From Maniola hyperantus (taxonomy: Eukaryota > Arthropoda > Insecta > Lepidoptera > Nymphalidae): a DNA stretch of 64,000 nucleotides. Positions within the stretch are counted from its first letter, which is position 1. Every line of letters begins with the position of its first letter. Location of the stretch: NCBI RefSeq assembly GCF_902806685.2, contig NC_048543.1:9396106-9460105 (forward strand). Reading direction: 5' to 3'. The notes under the pieces were generated by a model. It saw only the letters and a program-made list of their open reading frames with translations. It was not told where the DNA came from and made no database searches. The position numbers and the translations under genes were made by a program. Shown here one piece after another: positions 33,376-45,310 of this stretch.

Positions 33376-33545
33376 TTCGATTTCGATCCCGGGCATGCAG
33401 CTCTAACTTTTTGGAGCTATGTGCATGCGTGAAAACATTGTGAGTAAACTTACTTGAGAGTTTTCCATAATTTTCTCAAAGGTGTGCGAAGTCTTCCAAT
33501 CTGTAGGTACTTTGCCAGCCTAAACCATTGATGTTGGAGGAGTGC
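33376..33545 (+). repeat. SINE S1, 5'-truncated
   Basis: Starts at the B box (tttcgatcccgggcatgcag), then ctctaactttttggagctat, gaaaacattgtgagtaaact, gagagttttccataattttc and gaagtcttccaatctgtagg. It directly follows the AT tract. Confidence 0.65.
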
Positions 33546-34752
33546 TTAACGATTCTAATGCTAAACAGTTTAGTCTCTGAAAACTTTAAGTTTTTATGTC
33601 AAAACCCTGACTGCTGGCTGGATTTGTAGTTTCGAGTAAGGAAACCTAATGCAACTGGTTAATTTCAGTTCAGTGCAATTCATACCGTTAGTTCTGCTAC
33701 TTTTCCGTAATTTCCGTACAAAATATTCGAAAAGCAAGCTTACTGAGAGTATGTGGCACAATTGAGAGTAACGAGGCATGTTTACCAAGTTTATTGTCAT
33801 TCCATTCACTTTTATGAGATGGTGAACCTCTAATTCGCAGCAATGTATTTTGTGTAACGTGGTTAAGGCCACGCAATAGGCTTAGAGCAAAGATTTAGGT
33901 GACAAAGTTTATTGCGGGCAAGAATATACCGCCGACTATTACTTGACCATAAATCACGGATGGGAAAACAATAAGCGTGAAATTGTGGAAACTGTGGACG
34001 ATGTCTTGTATTAAATCTTGGGGGAGTGAAATAAATAAAAATAAATCTGGATCTACCCTCACGCGCGAACATGATTTATTAGATAATTCCCGTAAAAGAC
34101 TTCTGCAAGGCGATTTAGATACTGCTCCTGTTTCTTTTTTAATTGATATTAATTAATTATTTTTATGTTTCTCCTTTGCTGCAAAATGGCTACTTACAAG
34201 ATATTGTTTTCGAAATGGCAGTTACCTAGAGCTGCAAAATAATTGACGTTATTCCACAGAAAACAAACAATAAATAATTTAATAACTTCTCCGATCTGAA
34301 AGTATTTACAGTAAAAAAGTTACCTTGTGGTAAAGTTAAATCCAGTTTACTCCATTTAATTTTTATTTAACTTCTCAATTATTTCACAAGAATCGCCATG
34401 GTCAAGCGTCCAGAAAGTTCGTAGAACCAACCAAACCATAGACTACTTGAAAAACATTGACATAGGTCATAGCTAGAATATTTAATCTAAGTCGAAAAAC
34501 GTCAGAGAGCGCCAACTCGTTCACAGACCACAAACAACTCCATGTAACACTAGGCAAAAAGAACTTTTCTGAATGCTAGCGCAGGCGCACACTTGACCAG
34601 ATTTACAATCTTTCTTTCTATAAAAATACTCTAATGCATTACTAGTTTGTCAAGGCCAGTTTTTCCGGGTTCAAGTTAGGTAGAATAAGTGCCAACTCTG
34701 CTAGTGTAAGTGCACCGTCATAAACGGCAGTAACGTGCTACTATGTCCGCAG
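33546..34752. other. intron just upstream of the 34753 exon
   Basis: No repeat copies recognised. The acceptor at 34750-34752 has a short pyrimidine tract; the nearest upstream A in a branch-like ctaac context is not obvious. ORFs at 33594-34072 on the minus strand are unsupported. Confidence 0.4.
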
Positions 34753-34892
34753 CTCCAGACCGGGTCGACCTCCGAAGCGCGCGTCAGGCGTGGGTCTGTC
34801 GCTCGCCGCCACGCAGTTCCCTGGACACCCGTTCAAGAAGCACCGGCTGGAGAATGGGGACTACTCACCTTATGAAAATGGACATATGAGTG
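34753..34892 (+). CDS. dac: dachshund internal coding exon (GRPPKR / HRLENGDY segment)
   Basis: Internal exon of dachshund, a nuclear SKI/SNO-family transcription cofactor working with eyeless/sine oculis/eyes absent in eye, leg and mushroom-body development. Seen: a 140 bp exon after a cag acceptor (34750-34752) and before a gtgagt donor (34893). Frame codons start at 34754. The first base completes a split Ser codon, giving S-SRPGRPPKRASGVGL, then KKHRLENGDYSPYENGHMS. The reading frame has a stop at 34721-34723 just upstream and another at 34907-34909 just past the donor, bounding the exon. The SSRPGRPPKR motif is, from recall of Dach/DACH1/DACH2, the basic segment directly after the SKI/DAC DNA-binding domain; HRLENGDY is a recalled insect Dac feature. 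The exon ends on the first base of a codon, which fits the next exon at 53381. The polypyrimidine tract is weak. Identification is by motif recall, not by a database search. Confidence 0.87.
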
Positions 34893-35259
34893 GTGAGTGG
34901 TTTTTGTAATACTTAAGTCTTCTTTTAATAATATATCTACAAGCACTGACCTCTATTAATTTACACGTTGGACCTGCGAATGCAAATTTTTTTAAAGCAA
35001 TATCTCGGAACTGAGTATTAGTGATGAGATGATAGTATCCAACCAAATCATCCTACACATAAGTATTAATTTCAATAATTGTATTTACGTTTTAGGCTAA
35101 ATATCAGCACCTTTGTAACAGCTTTTACTTATGACCTATGTGCATTTTTTTATTACGTTTACAATCCGTATTTTTCAATGTTTTCATCATGGGCTCTAAC
35201 TACTGCATTTTAAATTAACCGTCTTCATTAACAATAGATCAAAATGATCAAAGATAACG

Positions 35260-35610
35260 TGATACGTGTTAACACTGGGTGCTATACTCCGGTTAGGCGC
35301 CGGATATGAAGCCCTCCTCGGGTGGTATGCTTTCTCATTTCGTATACAAATTACACAAATACAAAATTATCCCAACACAAACGGAGAAAAGGGAATAAAG
35401 TGATTAAATAGAGCTCAGAGCAAGACGGCTGGCAATCAATCATTTTTGTCGCTTAGGCCTTTGTTGCTTATTTTGTCCTCCATCCCGTTCTCGCGAATGA
35501 TTTCTAATCGATCTATCTCCTTCTGGCTTGAAGTGTCGTAGCAGACAAGGGAGCAATTACATTCGTGATCTTGCATAAGCGACGCTTGCTTATCGCGCAC
35601 TGCCGCATTT
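35260..35610. promoter_or_regulatory. unique intronic block, enhancer candidate
   Basis: Less AT-rich than neighbours (ggttaggcgccggatatgaa, ccctcctcgggtggtatgct) and includes a short dyad gcataagcgacgcttgctta at 35574-35593. No coding signal. Function inferred only from context. Confidence 0.25.
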
Positions 35611-36586
35611 GACTTTGAGTGCAGTTTGTTCGCATTTTTTCTCTAAATTTGCAATTCGAAACACTCTCATGATGGTATTATTGTTTTATTTTTCCTTCCT
35701 CCGTGCCCTCTCGTTACGCATATAGCATTCCATTTTCAAACTGGGTTCTTTTGAAATCGTGTCTGCTCATTTATAGCATCTATCAAAATTATAATAATTT
35801 TCGATTATTTAGATTTTGCTTACAATTTTTTTTTTTAATTGTTGAGCTTTCTACGTTTTTGCAAAAAGTTGCACTTTTATTAATTAATTAAAAATACTAA
35901 TATAAGTAAGTATATTGCCCAAGCGACTACCTCTAAAAGTTTAAATAAAGGAAAGCTACAAATTCTTCCTTGTGCTCATTTTATTGAAATTGATCAGCTC
36001 ATTTACAACTTATTGTAGGTTATTAAATTTTATTATACACATGATTATCTTTTAAGTATAGTAAGCGACAGGTCGAGATGGCAAACGGGGTGGGGTAGGG
36101 TAATAATAAAATTTGCAATTAATTATTTATTTATTGAATCAGAAAGCAACTTTAATTAATTTTTGTATAGATCAAGTTACGAGATTTCACCGAGATACAA
36201 ACAAATGTTAAACTAATATTATTTTGACGAGTCGTTGACAGTGGTTTGAGTTGATGGAACATACACGCAAACACGCATACATTTTCTTGGGACTTCGATC
36301 ACACACAGATATGGAATTATGCGTTAATACGTCACACATGAATGTCAATCTTTGAATGTGTGAATGAGGTGGCGGGTGGTACGTTTGGCCCATTTTCACC
36401 CCGTGAAATAATAGGATACGAAAACATCGGAGAATATAATCCTCCTAGGAAGGTTGAACGGAACGGGTATAGGAATATGAAATGCGTGGAAGGGACGTGC
36501 CCACGTGCACCGTGAAAGGGTTGATGTTTATCTTTTGATGATAAATCAAAATTGATGTTCTTTTCTATTTATTTATTTTAAATTAC
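35611..36586. other. intronic stretch
   Basis: AT-rich. At 36060-36085 the words gtaagcgacaggtcgagatg and gcaaac match the terminal arm of the element at 58853-59006, so one arm of that MITE type is present here. Confidence 0.4.
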
Positions 36587-36735
36587 ATGATGCTCGCGAC
36601 TTCATCCGCTTTTAAAAATTCCTTGAGAACTCTTTGATTTTTCGAGATAAAAGTAACTTGTCACCGACGTCAAAGTCACTCAAAAGGTCGGGCTGTGAAA
36701 AGGTAACAGACAGACAGACACATTTTTGCAATTAT
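36587..36735 (+). repeat. family A repeat, diverged
   Basis: catgatgctcgcgacttcat, ccttgagaactctttgattt, then gtcactcaaaaggtc and gacagacagacacatttttg. Confidence 0.55.
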
Positions 36736-36934
36736 AGTATTTTTAGTGTTAATTAGTCATGCATTAGCATGGATTTTTGTATTATTCTTAGCTACTTCAG
36801 TTTAATAATTGTGCTGATAAGAATGTGATAAGAAGTACCCTAATATTTTTGTGTCATAAGTTTTTGGTTTTGATCCATTGTTTTGATGTGATTAGGTAAT
36901 TATTTTCAATATTATTTTAATAAGAATAAGGTTT

Positions 36935-37060
36935 TAACCGACTTCCAAAAAAGAGGAGGTCCTCAATTTAGGCCCTATTTTTTAATGTATATACCTACGC
37001 CGATTTCTCCGAGGTTTCTGTAAAAAATTCCCGAGAGAAAAGTAATCTCTAGGATAGAAA
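36935..37060 (+). repeat. LINE-tail repeat (ttttaaccgacttccaaaaa)
   Basis: ttttaaccgacttccaaaaa then agaggaggtcctcaattta, followed by tacgccgatttctccgaggt. It is the reverse of the 63420-63600 copy (aacctcctccttttttgaag, tcggttaaaa). Confidence 0.6.
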
Positions 37061-37090
37061 ATAATTCTGTTTCTCACCACGAAAAGGCAG

Positions 37091-37160
37091 ACGTATTTAA
37101 ATACGTCCCTCCACGCTTATATTTTACGTCTTTAAAGACGTAAAATATAAGCATGGAGGG
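37091..37160. repeat. two adjacent palindromes (16 bp and 54 bp)
   Basis: acgtatttaaatacgt at 37091-37106 is a perfect palindrome. Directly after it, 37107-37160 is a 54-base loop-free palindrome with 27-nt arms (ccctccacgcttatatttta..) and one mismatch. Such a structure could extrude as a cruciform or be a tiny foldback element. Confidence 0.85.
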
Positions 37161-37809
37161 TTAGTATGAATATGATATTTATCATATGATTTTCAGCCGT
37201 TATTTAAAATTGACAGCCCTAGATTTCGGAGCCTGGCATGAAAATGATGTGTTGATAATAATTAAAGGTTTCGTGCGATGTCGCAATTCGGATGTTATAT
37301 AAACGTGGGGATAATGTAAGGCATTATAACATTACGCGGGGGTATACAGCTTTACATTCTGATTGAATTCTGCGACTGAAATTAAGTAAGGATTTGCCTG
37401 TTTATGTTAAGGGAGAGGGATATGGCGGATCAGTCAATTTGCGACTCGCTTGTCTGTTCACGCCTTTGTTGCGTATCACAATTGTTTTAATGTTAAATAT
37501 AATATTATACTGTGTTATTCAATTGGTTTTGTAGCAACAAATTATGGGTTAAGCGACGCTGAGTTTTAACCAAACTAAACTAGATAATGGCCGGATTATG
37601 CAACTATATTTTAAAACCGAAAATGAAGTGATTGAGTGATTAACAGCAATAAGTAAAAGATATTATAAAACTCCAGATAGGCAATTAGGTAGGTACATTC
37701 GTATTCCAGTACTCCGAAAAGTGAAGACAAATTTGTACACTTGTAGGTAAGTATGCGTAACATGACAAGCGCGTAGCGATAGACTATAGATAACTTTAAA
37801 AATTTATTA
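37161..37809. other. intronic stretch, mostly unique
   Basis: 37260-37480 is less AT-rich and repeat-free (gcgactcgcttgtctgttca, cacgcctttgttgcg). CCTTTGTT resembles a TCF/Sox site. No coding signal. Confidence 0.35.
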
Positions 37810-38040
37810 AACTTTAAGGGTGTCTGGCAAGTAGGTTTCCACCATACTGTCTAGCAATGCACGACTTGATTTCTTATACCGGAAGAAATATCAAAAACTT
37901 AGACTTTATATTTTGACGTTAGATTTTTACACCTTTATTACCTGTTATCCCAAAACCACCACGATCCAGACTTCATATAGTCGCTGATAGTTCCTCCCTG
38001 TGTCGGGGACAGTACGCAGATAAAATTTCAGCTTTTATTT
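37810..38040 (+). repeat. family D repeat, copy 2
   Basis: actttaagggtgtctggcaa, agcaatgcacgacttgattt, aaaaacttagactttatatt, tacacctttattacctgtta, ccaccacgatccagactt and cctccctgtgtcggggacag. It ends in aatttcagcttttatttaaa. SINE S1 3' part follows immediately. Confidence 0.65.
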
Positions 38041-38042
38041 AA

Positions 38043-38213
38043 AGGGGAAGGAAAACATTGTGAGGAAACCTGCCATGCCTGAGAGTTCTCTATAATGTTT
38101 TCAAAGGTGTGTGAAGCCTACTAATTCGCACTTGGCCAGCGGGGTAGACTATGGCCAAATCTTTTTTATTCTGAGAAGAGTGTAGTAGTGAGCCGGCAAT
38201 GGTTTGATTGATG
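38043..38213 (+). repeat. SINE S1, 3' half
   Basis: ggggaaggaaaacattgtga, ggaaacctgccatgcctgag, aggtgtgtgaagcctactaa, cttggccagcggggtagact and gtagtgagccggcaatgg. Confidence 0.7.
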
Positions 38214-39399
38214 AATCCATTGGAGCCTGCACTAAGTAATTTGTATACAGTTGCAATAACAAAAACAAGATTATTTAATACTACCTATGTGTAAGAAAAT
38301 AAGTAGAAAGCAACATTGTTGCAAAAATAGTTGCTGATAGATTAACTGTACTTAATTGAAAGAATATCTAGAATATCTATGATCATTATAAATTAAAATT
38401 CATATTAATTGTACTGTCTGCAGACCGATCAGAGCATTCCAACATTAACGCCGATATTCTCTACATTAACAGCTAATTAAGCGGATAGTAAAAAAACATT
38501 GACATACAAATGCTATTATTCAAATTATCTTTTTTAAAAAGCAAGCGCACGCAATCCAACATTTATCGGTACATAAAAAACCAATTTGTTTCACAATCGG
38601 CAAATTAAAAATTTCCTATAAGTTGTTTTTACTTTGGCGCATAGTGCATACGTAATGATCAGCAAAGTCGCAGGAATTGCAGTGCCGATTAAAACATTAA
38701 AAGCAATCGTTAGTGAAACAAATAACATTGTAATTGCAGATCTATAAGGAAATGGCAAGAATACATGTAGTTCAAGAGTCCTCTTTACATAAGTCGACGT
38801 AACATCATAAAAATTACTTAAGTACTTGAAAAGTATTGCCCACTGTTAAATTGAATATTACCCTACTTCAATCTAACGTATAGATCATTTTTACAACACA
38901 TACAATGATCCGCGGCAAAAGCATGCACTTTTGTATTTTTTGCTTATAAATGTTTAGCAAAAACTACTATAATATAGAAAAAATACGTACACCCTAAACC
39001 CTTTCTCACTAGTCATTAAATCCTCCTCAACCTAGTTGCCTGGTAGATATCGCTTCAAAACGATAAGGTCGCTAAATTGTATGTACTTCTTTTTTGTGTT
39101 TCTTTTGTGTCATTCTTTTTGATGTACAATAAAGAATATTGAAAAAAATGGTAGAACAATCCTTGCCTGGTTGTGACTTATGTTGGGCTACTAGACGCGG
39201 TGTAAAAAACTCAGATGTGATCTCGCTTTTATACCGCGTTAAAATTGGCTTGTTCAGTGTTCAGACAAGCGCAGTGAGCGGTGAGCCTGCAGATATGAAG
39301 GAGATAGGAGAGGTGAGTTGAGCTAAGCCGCTGATGAGTTCATTTCACGTCCGAAACGCGCAATCACCGGAAAGGAATTAAACACTTTCTATACAAATG
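38214..39399. other. intronic stretch, nothing recognised
   Basis: AT-rich, unique. A short LINE-tail-like word (tctttttgatgtacaataaagaat) lies at 39112-39136. Confidence 0.35.
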
Positions 39400-39511
39400 A
39401 ACCGCGACTTCGTCCGTGTGGTTTTTAAAAATCCCTAGGGAACCCTTGTATTTTCCGGGATAAATATTAGCCTATATCCATACACGGGTTGCAATCTATC
39501 TCTGCAACAAA
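39400..39511 (+). repeat. family A variant fragment
   Basis: aaccgcgacttcgtccgtgt, tttttaaaaatccctaggga, tattttccgggataaatatt, and the variant body ggttgcaatctatctctgca. Joined directly to the next copy. Confidence 0.65.
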
Positions 39512-39707
39512 TAGTTGATGCCCACGACTTCGTTCACATGAAATTATGTTTTTCAAAATCCCGTGGAAACTCTTTGATTTTTCGGATCAAAAAGTAGCCT
39601 ATGTCCATCTCCTGGGTGCAAGCTATCTCTGTAATCCTAAAAATCTGTTAAAAGGATGAGCAGCTGACAGACAGACACACTTACGCATTAGTAATGTTAG
39701 TATGGAT
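39512..39707 (+). repeat. family A variant, full length
   Basis: aatagttgatgcccacgact, cgttcacatgaaattatgtt, cccgtggaaactctttgatt, ccatctcctgggtgcaagct, gacagacagacacacttacg and tagtaatgttagtatggata. The right end (ttagtatgga) is the RTE-like version of the family tail. Confidence 0.7.
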
Positions 39708-40664
39708 AGTATCTTCTATCCGCGCGGACAAGTATGAGTTAAAATGAGGACTCTAACATAAATTATTTAAAGAGGATGAATAGCGCTCCTATACACTTGT
39801 AGATTTGCCTCCGCGCAGACTCCATTATATTTTAGGTTTACCTAAATACTACTATTACCTAAATAGTACAGTACTGTGTACAGTGGAGTTTCTACCATTT
39901 AATTGGTGTAGATCAAATTGATCTGCGCAAAATAATACAACCATCTCTAGGACTAGTCAGCAACGTCGATTAGACGCCGAACCGAAGCGGAACGGCGAAG
40001 TGTTACGATCATCGTCAGTGGGACGTCACGTGTGATTTCCACGTTTATTGCAGAGATAAATACACACTAGTACAACGGTAATAAATAATAATAATATGCT
40101 ATTACTGTGACTGTTGTGAGTACTGTTAACGAATTCCCCGTGTCGATCTTCTTATGTTTTGCAGCCGATAAGAAATAATGAAATTACCGCTGTATGTAAG
40201 GTGAAATTTTTGTTCACTGAACCTACTCGTGTTTATACTGAACCCTTACAACGAGTTTGCAATTATCGACCAATGTATCGATTGCGAGTATCGAAACACT
40301 CTAACGAATAAGTTGTAGCTAAACTCGTTTGTTTGAGGCGTGTTTACTACCGATTTTTATTTCGCGCATTTCCGCTTACGGTATACCTACCTACTGGCTG
40401 GACTTGAACTTGAATTTAGGTGTATAGCGTGTAAAATTTAACTCCTCACGGATCATTTTAAATTTTTGAGTGAAATTTCATGGCAAAAATACGATTATTA
40501 GGTATGGAAGCAGTGCCTCTATGCTCCTGAAAAAAGCATATTACACAATTGAAGATTATCTAAATGATAAAAGAGCGTGGATTTGACCTGCAGCTCGTTC
40601 CAGCAACGCACAAGACTGCAAATACTATTTTATACATGGCATAATTTTGTACCTAAGTATATCA
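39708..40664. promoter_or_regulatory. unique intronic block, enhancer candidate
   Basis: Repeat-free apart from a weakly similar word shared with 25640-25730 (gtttatactgaaccc / gtttgtactgaaccc). The part at 39960-40400 has mixed composition with tgtatcgattgcgagtatcg (40274-40293). No coding signal. Confidence 0.25.
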
Positions 40665-40816
40665 AATATTTGAAAAGAGCAACCGCCGAGTTTCTTGCTG
40701 GTTCTTCTCAGGAAAGGCATTCCGAACCAGTGGTAGATGCATCCGACTATTCGTAAGCACTTGTAAAAGTTTATACGAATAAAAAAGATTTTCATTTCAT
40801 TTCATTTCATTTCATT
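40665..40816 (+). repeat. LINE 3' tail ending in (ATTTC)n
   Basis: gaaaagagcaaccgccgagt, ttcttgctggttcttctcag, ccgaaccagtggtagatgca, taaaaaagattttcatttca and an ATTTC repeat at 40790-40816. Simple-repeat 3' end is typical of CR1/Jockey-type elements. Confidence 0.65.
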
Positions 40817-41369
40817 GCCGTGCACAGGGTTCTATAAGCCAGGGTATAGGCATTAGTTATAGATAGGTAGATAGTTACCTATTTACTGACAGACCATAAT
40901 GAAGAATTAAGCATTAAGCACTAAGCTATTTCTAGTAGGATAAGCTGTGCTTGTATACGTCTGTGACCTGCATGACACTGTGTGGAATTATGGATGACGG
41001 TTTAGGTATGTGACCTAAAATTCGGTACAGGAAACATACAATGGGGTTAGTCGTACTCGTACATTCCGTTCCTATGTCATTCCATGTTTTGCATTCCAAA
41101 CATTTGAATCGAGTATTGGATTAACATGCGAGTTATGTCCCCTATATCACATAGCGTTAAAAATTACAGTGCTTGCTTTTGACTCCAGATGTAACAAAAT
41201 ATGAAATATTAAAAAACGATAAAAAAACTTGATTATTTTGCTATAATCTACTGATATACGTATCTATTATTATACTTAACAAAATATCTATACTCTATAC
41301 TTAAATGTAAAAGAAAAGAAAGAAATAAAGAAAGAAAAGACGTTTATTTATGTATATATTTATTTATAT
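40817..41369. other. intronic stretch, nothing recognised
   Basis: AT-rich with a purine-rich aaagaaagaaa run at 41310-41340. Confidence 0.35.
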
Positions 41370-41566
41370 ATTTAAAAGGAAAAGCTGACTGACTGACTGA
41401 TCTATCAACGCACAGCTAAGACCACTAGACGGATCGTGCTGAAATTTGGCATGCAGATAGCTATTATGACGTACGCGTTCGTAAAGAAAGGTTTTTGAAA
41501 ATTCAAAAAATAGGTGTTTGAAATGTAGGTATTCCACGCGGACGAAGTCACGAGTATAAGCTAGTT
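41370..41566 (-). repeat. family B repeat (minus)
   Basis: tatttaaaaggaaaagctga, gatctatcaacgcacagcta, gctgaaatttggcatgcaga, tattatgacgtacgcgttcg, then attccacgcggacgaagtca and cgagtataagctagt. The 85-codon ORF is a shadow. Confidence 0.7.
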
Positions 41567-42254
41567 TCATAATATAGGAAAATAGTAAAACTTGGTATTT
41601 AAAAAAACAGCGTAAGGCCAAATCTTTGTCGTATCTATTAAAAAGGATCTTAATTCTTATCAGGACTTTTTTGCTATATTTTCAACATAATAATATATAA
41701 TATATTATATCAAGCGTCAAGACAAGAATTGGAGTTCTAAGCTTCTTTATTAAATAATTATGGCTTATATTAATATTATTCAACAAAAACATTAACTTTT
41801 CTTAAACAAATAAAGTTAATAAAGTGTCTATAAATATAGCAAAATAGTGTTTTTCCATGCTTACCTACATCTGTCACAATTCCTTATAAGAATTTTATTG
41901 CTAACTACTTACCGCACCTATAAATCAGATGAAGCTTTAATAACTTCTTTTGTCTTTAACAGTTCTTGAGAAGTAGAATTGCTTTTTCACGCCGTTGTTA
42001 GTGGCAATAAACATTTCTTGTTCGTCATTTCCATACCAACATTAGCAATAAACTATTATAAACTGTTTAATTCCCACCGTTTTGTTTGTCGACTGGAACG
42101 AATTAAGCTTAGGCTGCACTAAGGTCGTTTTTAGCAACGGTCCAAAGTTATGATGGATGTATTTGTGACTGCACGTAGAAATGCTGTTTGTAGACTTTGC
42201 AAGACAGGTGCACAAAAAGAGTAACAGAATGGTATCCCAAAGACGAAAAAAGAT

Positions 42255-42345
42255 CATGGGAGACAAAGAATTAGGTGAAAATTATGGGGGCAACATGGCT
42301 ACGATTGACCCAAAACGGAGAAATGACTGATGGAGGTCTTTATGT
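42255..42345 (+). pseudogene. degraded LINE endonuclease-RT C-terminal remnant
   Basis: One frame reads KIMGATWLRLTQNGEMTDGG, resembling the lepidopteran LINE ending (I)AGxxWLRxAQDRxxWxxLEEAFV. An upstream block cgaaaaaagatcatgggaga recalls GRPKKRWEDD. Several stops and frameshifts are present. Similarity is by recall and weak. Confidence 0.4.
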
Positions 42346-43189
42346 CAATCGCAATGCATGCCATTGTAAATGTAAATTTGAAGGATTTATGCTACATCGT
42401 CACACAAACAAGAACTTACTGTAGTTGGTAATAGTCCGTCACTTGAACGAGGCAGGTTGTGGCACGTTGTACCTAGCATGTATTAGTTAATAATAAGTTA
42501 AGCATGGCTCTCGGAGATCTATGCAGGGCACTCAGGAGTCAAAAACTCCTAAGTCCTCATAGAGCGAAATACTTTAAGGATTTTTGGCGCCAATTTCTGT
42601 CTTGAATTAATATTTTTTCTTTACTAGCTGTATTTAGGTTTTTAAAAATCCCATGGGAACTCGTTGAGATACATAGCTGGGATCCAACTTGCGGTACGTA
42701 CATACAGTGCGCGCTAAGATTTACAATTAAAATGTTGTTTTGCCACTTACAACATTACTCACACCTCGCAGTCGTCGTGCATCCATTTTGTTTTTGCGCG
42801 AGTAAAAGCATAACGACGGAATTTCTTTTAATTAGCGATACCGGCGTAGGTATTTTGAATGTCGGCACTGGTAGCATTTCTGGTACGTAGTTAATTGTAA
42901 TGTTAAATGTTTTTCTTGAAATTTTCGCATTCTAAATGTTATTATTCGGAAAATTAAATATTTTGTTTTTTTCCGCTAAAAATTCCGCTGGGAAATTGGT
43001 ACCATATTATTATTGTCTAAAATTTGAAATACAATTAAGGAGCCTGTAGGTACGCACAAGTGCTTTTCCTGAGTATTTTAATATGATATAAGGAATGAAT
43101 AAGATAATTAAGTAATATATTTAAAAAAATGCCAATCCTTTTATGGTTTACTCTTTTAAGTACGTATCAGAGGTAAAAACCTCCTTAAA
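42346..43189. other. intronic stretch
   Basis: Mostly unique. A family A middle fragment (agctgtatttaggtttttaa, aatcccatgggaactcgttg) lies at 42626-42668. Confidence 0.4.
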
Positions 43190-43288
43190 GTTTAAAAGTT
43201 TAAGGGTGTCTTAAACGTTCTTCCCAGTGTTGAAACTTTCATGTTTTATAAAATAACGAAGGTCTGGCACGCGCTGGCTCTATGCCCA
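43190..43288 (+). repeat. family D repeat, shortened copy
   Basis: aagtttaagggtgtcttaaa, gttcttcccagtgttgaaac then aataacgaaggtctggcacg and cgctggctct. The middle of the family is deleted. The adjacent 65-95-codon ORFs are unsupported. Confidence 0.6.
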
Positions 43289-45161
43289 TGAGGCGCGACA
43301 GCAGGGTGTCTATTCCGCCGCGTCGTTTGATTTGTCTGTGCATACCGCGCTGTAGGAAAGTACAGTACCTACTTGCGCACACACATGGATGGCCTCCACT
43401 GTCCACATGTCGATTTACTAAACAGCAATTCTGGAACCGTAAACTTATTAGTATCCAAACAAAATCATTTTCTCCATAGATATGGAAACACTGATACAAC
43501 ATTAGTTTCGCTAGGCCAGGCACCACCCGTGGCGAACCAAAATATTGATCGAGTTAAAACGAAATTATAGGCTGTGTCGTAACTCAATGCGTTGTGTATC
43601 CGCTCGGCGACAGTAATAACACTGTATTAATTCATCCAAGTAACTGCCCGCGTCATGAGGCACGTCAATAAATCGAAACTGACCGTTCATGAAAAAAGTA
43701 ATTTTGTTTCATATACTTTTGACACTTTGTAGAGACGATAATTATTAATGTAACTTGTGTATTCGTTCGTTCGTTTGTCACCTACATATGCGTTCCCGCA
43801 TCGTTCATTTCATCTGATTGATAAGCTGAAAACTTTGAACAGATTTTGTTAACACCGTAAAAGATTAGCTTAGCTATGGATGTTATTGGTTGACGACGAT
43901 GACGAAACGCGCGTGATACTTCACTCATTGAATTAAATTAATTTTATTTCAGTAATAAATTTAAGACATCACGTAGTTTTTTGTTGAAAGAATATATAAT
44001 TATATATTAAACTTGTTTATTACTGTATTAAGTATATTAATCCCTGGTGTACGCCTATGTTCCTTCCATATTTCAGCCAAATCGATGCAGTTATTGAGTC
44101 GTCGATGTCGATATGAAGGAGTATCCAAACATCCAAACTTTCACATTTATAATAATATTGTAAAATTGTGGTAAGATTAGGATTAGAATATTGGGATGCG
44201 AAAACTAAGAAGTCAAGAGAGTTTTCGTGGCTTTGTTCCATACAAATAAATGGGCATCTGCCAACCAATTACTTATATTATTGACAGATAAAACATCGAA
44301 ATTCAATAGGTAAGGACTTGTATCATTCCTGATTCGGCAGCAGCACCTGGCATAAACCACACGTAATCCCTCCATTGTGCGTTGATATTAATAAAAATAT
44401 GGATGGATATTTGTATCTTTGATACTTATTATGTAACAATGGAATAGGTTCTTTTGTAAAAGTTTACGGTTGAATTGGCCTCAACAAGTTCTAGGTCGGT
44501 CGAGCCGCGAATCGTGAATTACGAAGTTGAATCACTCCTTGCAATAGATATTAGGTAACGTTTATTATTTGGTGTATTTGTATATTTAATACCTAGCAGC
44601 TGTTATTAGCAACTTTTAGTGTTCTACTGTCGCTACAGTCTTAACAGACTAGTCGTGACGATCATGGCTCATAGCTAATCATGCTGTAGCTCACTTCACA
44701 ATCCGTCTCCACTCCTCCCTGTTGGTTCCCTTTCTTGCACAGTCGTGTAATGGGATTTCTAGTCTAGTGTGACCTTAATGAATCATTTCATGGGCAATCT
44801 GCCGCGTGTTCTATTACAAAACAAAAAAAACAAATGAAACGGTAAGCGCAGTGTTGGTAAGTCCTGCACTGGGTGGATATTGAACGAGTCTAGCTTGGCA
44901 CAAGCGCCACAAGACCACATAAGTAGATACAAGACTGTGGAGTGCTATAATTAGTATGTCTAGCATTGAAAGTTCGTCGACGAGAGACAAGATGATGACG
45001 ATGAAGCCAAACGCATATGAAAAATTTGATAATTTTTTGGTCATTGTGGCCGGATAACTTTGTGTACATACCAATTAGACTACAGTAAACATGCCTGAGT
45101 AGTCTCATAGCGTGACAAGCCAAGCACGGCCGAAACAACCAGACACGATCACGATATTTTT
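43289..45161. other. intronic stretch
   Basis: No clear complete repeat. 43560-43700 is repeat-free and less AT-rich. A short RTE-tail-like word (taagcgcagtgttggtaagt) occurs at 44843-44862. Overlapping minus frames at 44814-45249 show no domain. Confidence 0.35.
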
Positions 45162-45310
45162 GTACGGTAGCCGGTAAGAAATATTGTACATCGACCTTTA
45201 GGCCACTCATACCTATGTGACGTTTTGTCGATCTCAAAGACAGAGACAACGCTCTACGAAATCCTTATCTCTTTCTAAAGGTCGATGTAAAATATTTCCT
45301 GCCGGGTAAC
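45162..45310. mobile_element. foldback MITE, copy 3
   Basis: Left arm gtacggtagccggtaagaaa, tattgtacatcgaccttta; right arm ttctaaaggtcgatgtaaaa, tatttcctgccgggtaac. The left arm lacks the gagcgttgtc segment found in copy 1, so this copy has an internal deletion. Confidence 0.7.

Larger units (their letters stand above)
1..34752 (+). other. dac: dac intron upstream of the 34753 exon (partial, at least 34.7 kb)
   Basis: No exon was recognised in this stretch on either strand. The exon at 34753 begins inside a codon and continues from the SKI/DAC domain, so coding exons must lie upstream of the window and this sequence is inferred to be intron. It holds many interspersed repeats between 2.1 and 20.8 kb, a repeat-poor block at 20.8-28.2 kb, and a MITE/SINE/LINE cluster at 28.2-33.5 kb. 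A nested gene cannot be excluded, but none of the ORFs I examined over 60 codons resembles a known protein apart from LINE remnants. Confidence 0.7.

Noticed and set aside
33190..33396. 68-codon Tyr/Ile-rich minus frame as a membrane peptide
   Set aside because: Pure artefact of the AT low-complexity tract.
43239..43570. Overlapping frames of 65-95 codons around 43.3-43.5 kb
   Set aside because: They overlap a family D fragment, conflict with each other on both strands and show no domain.
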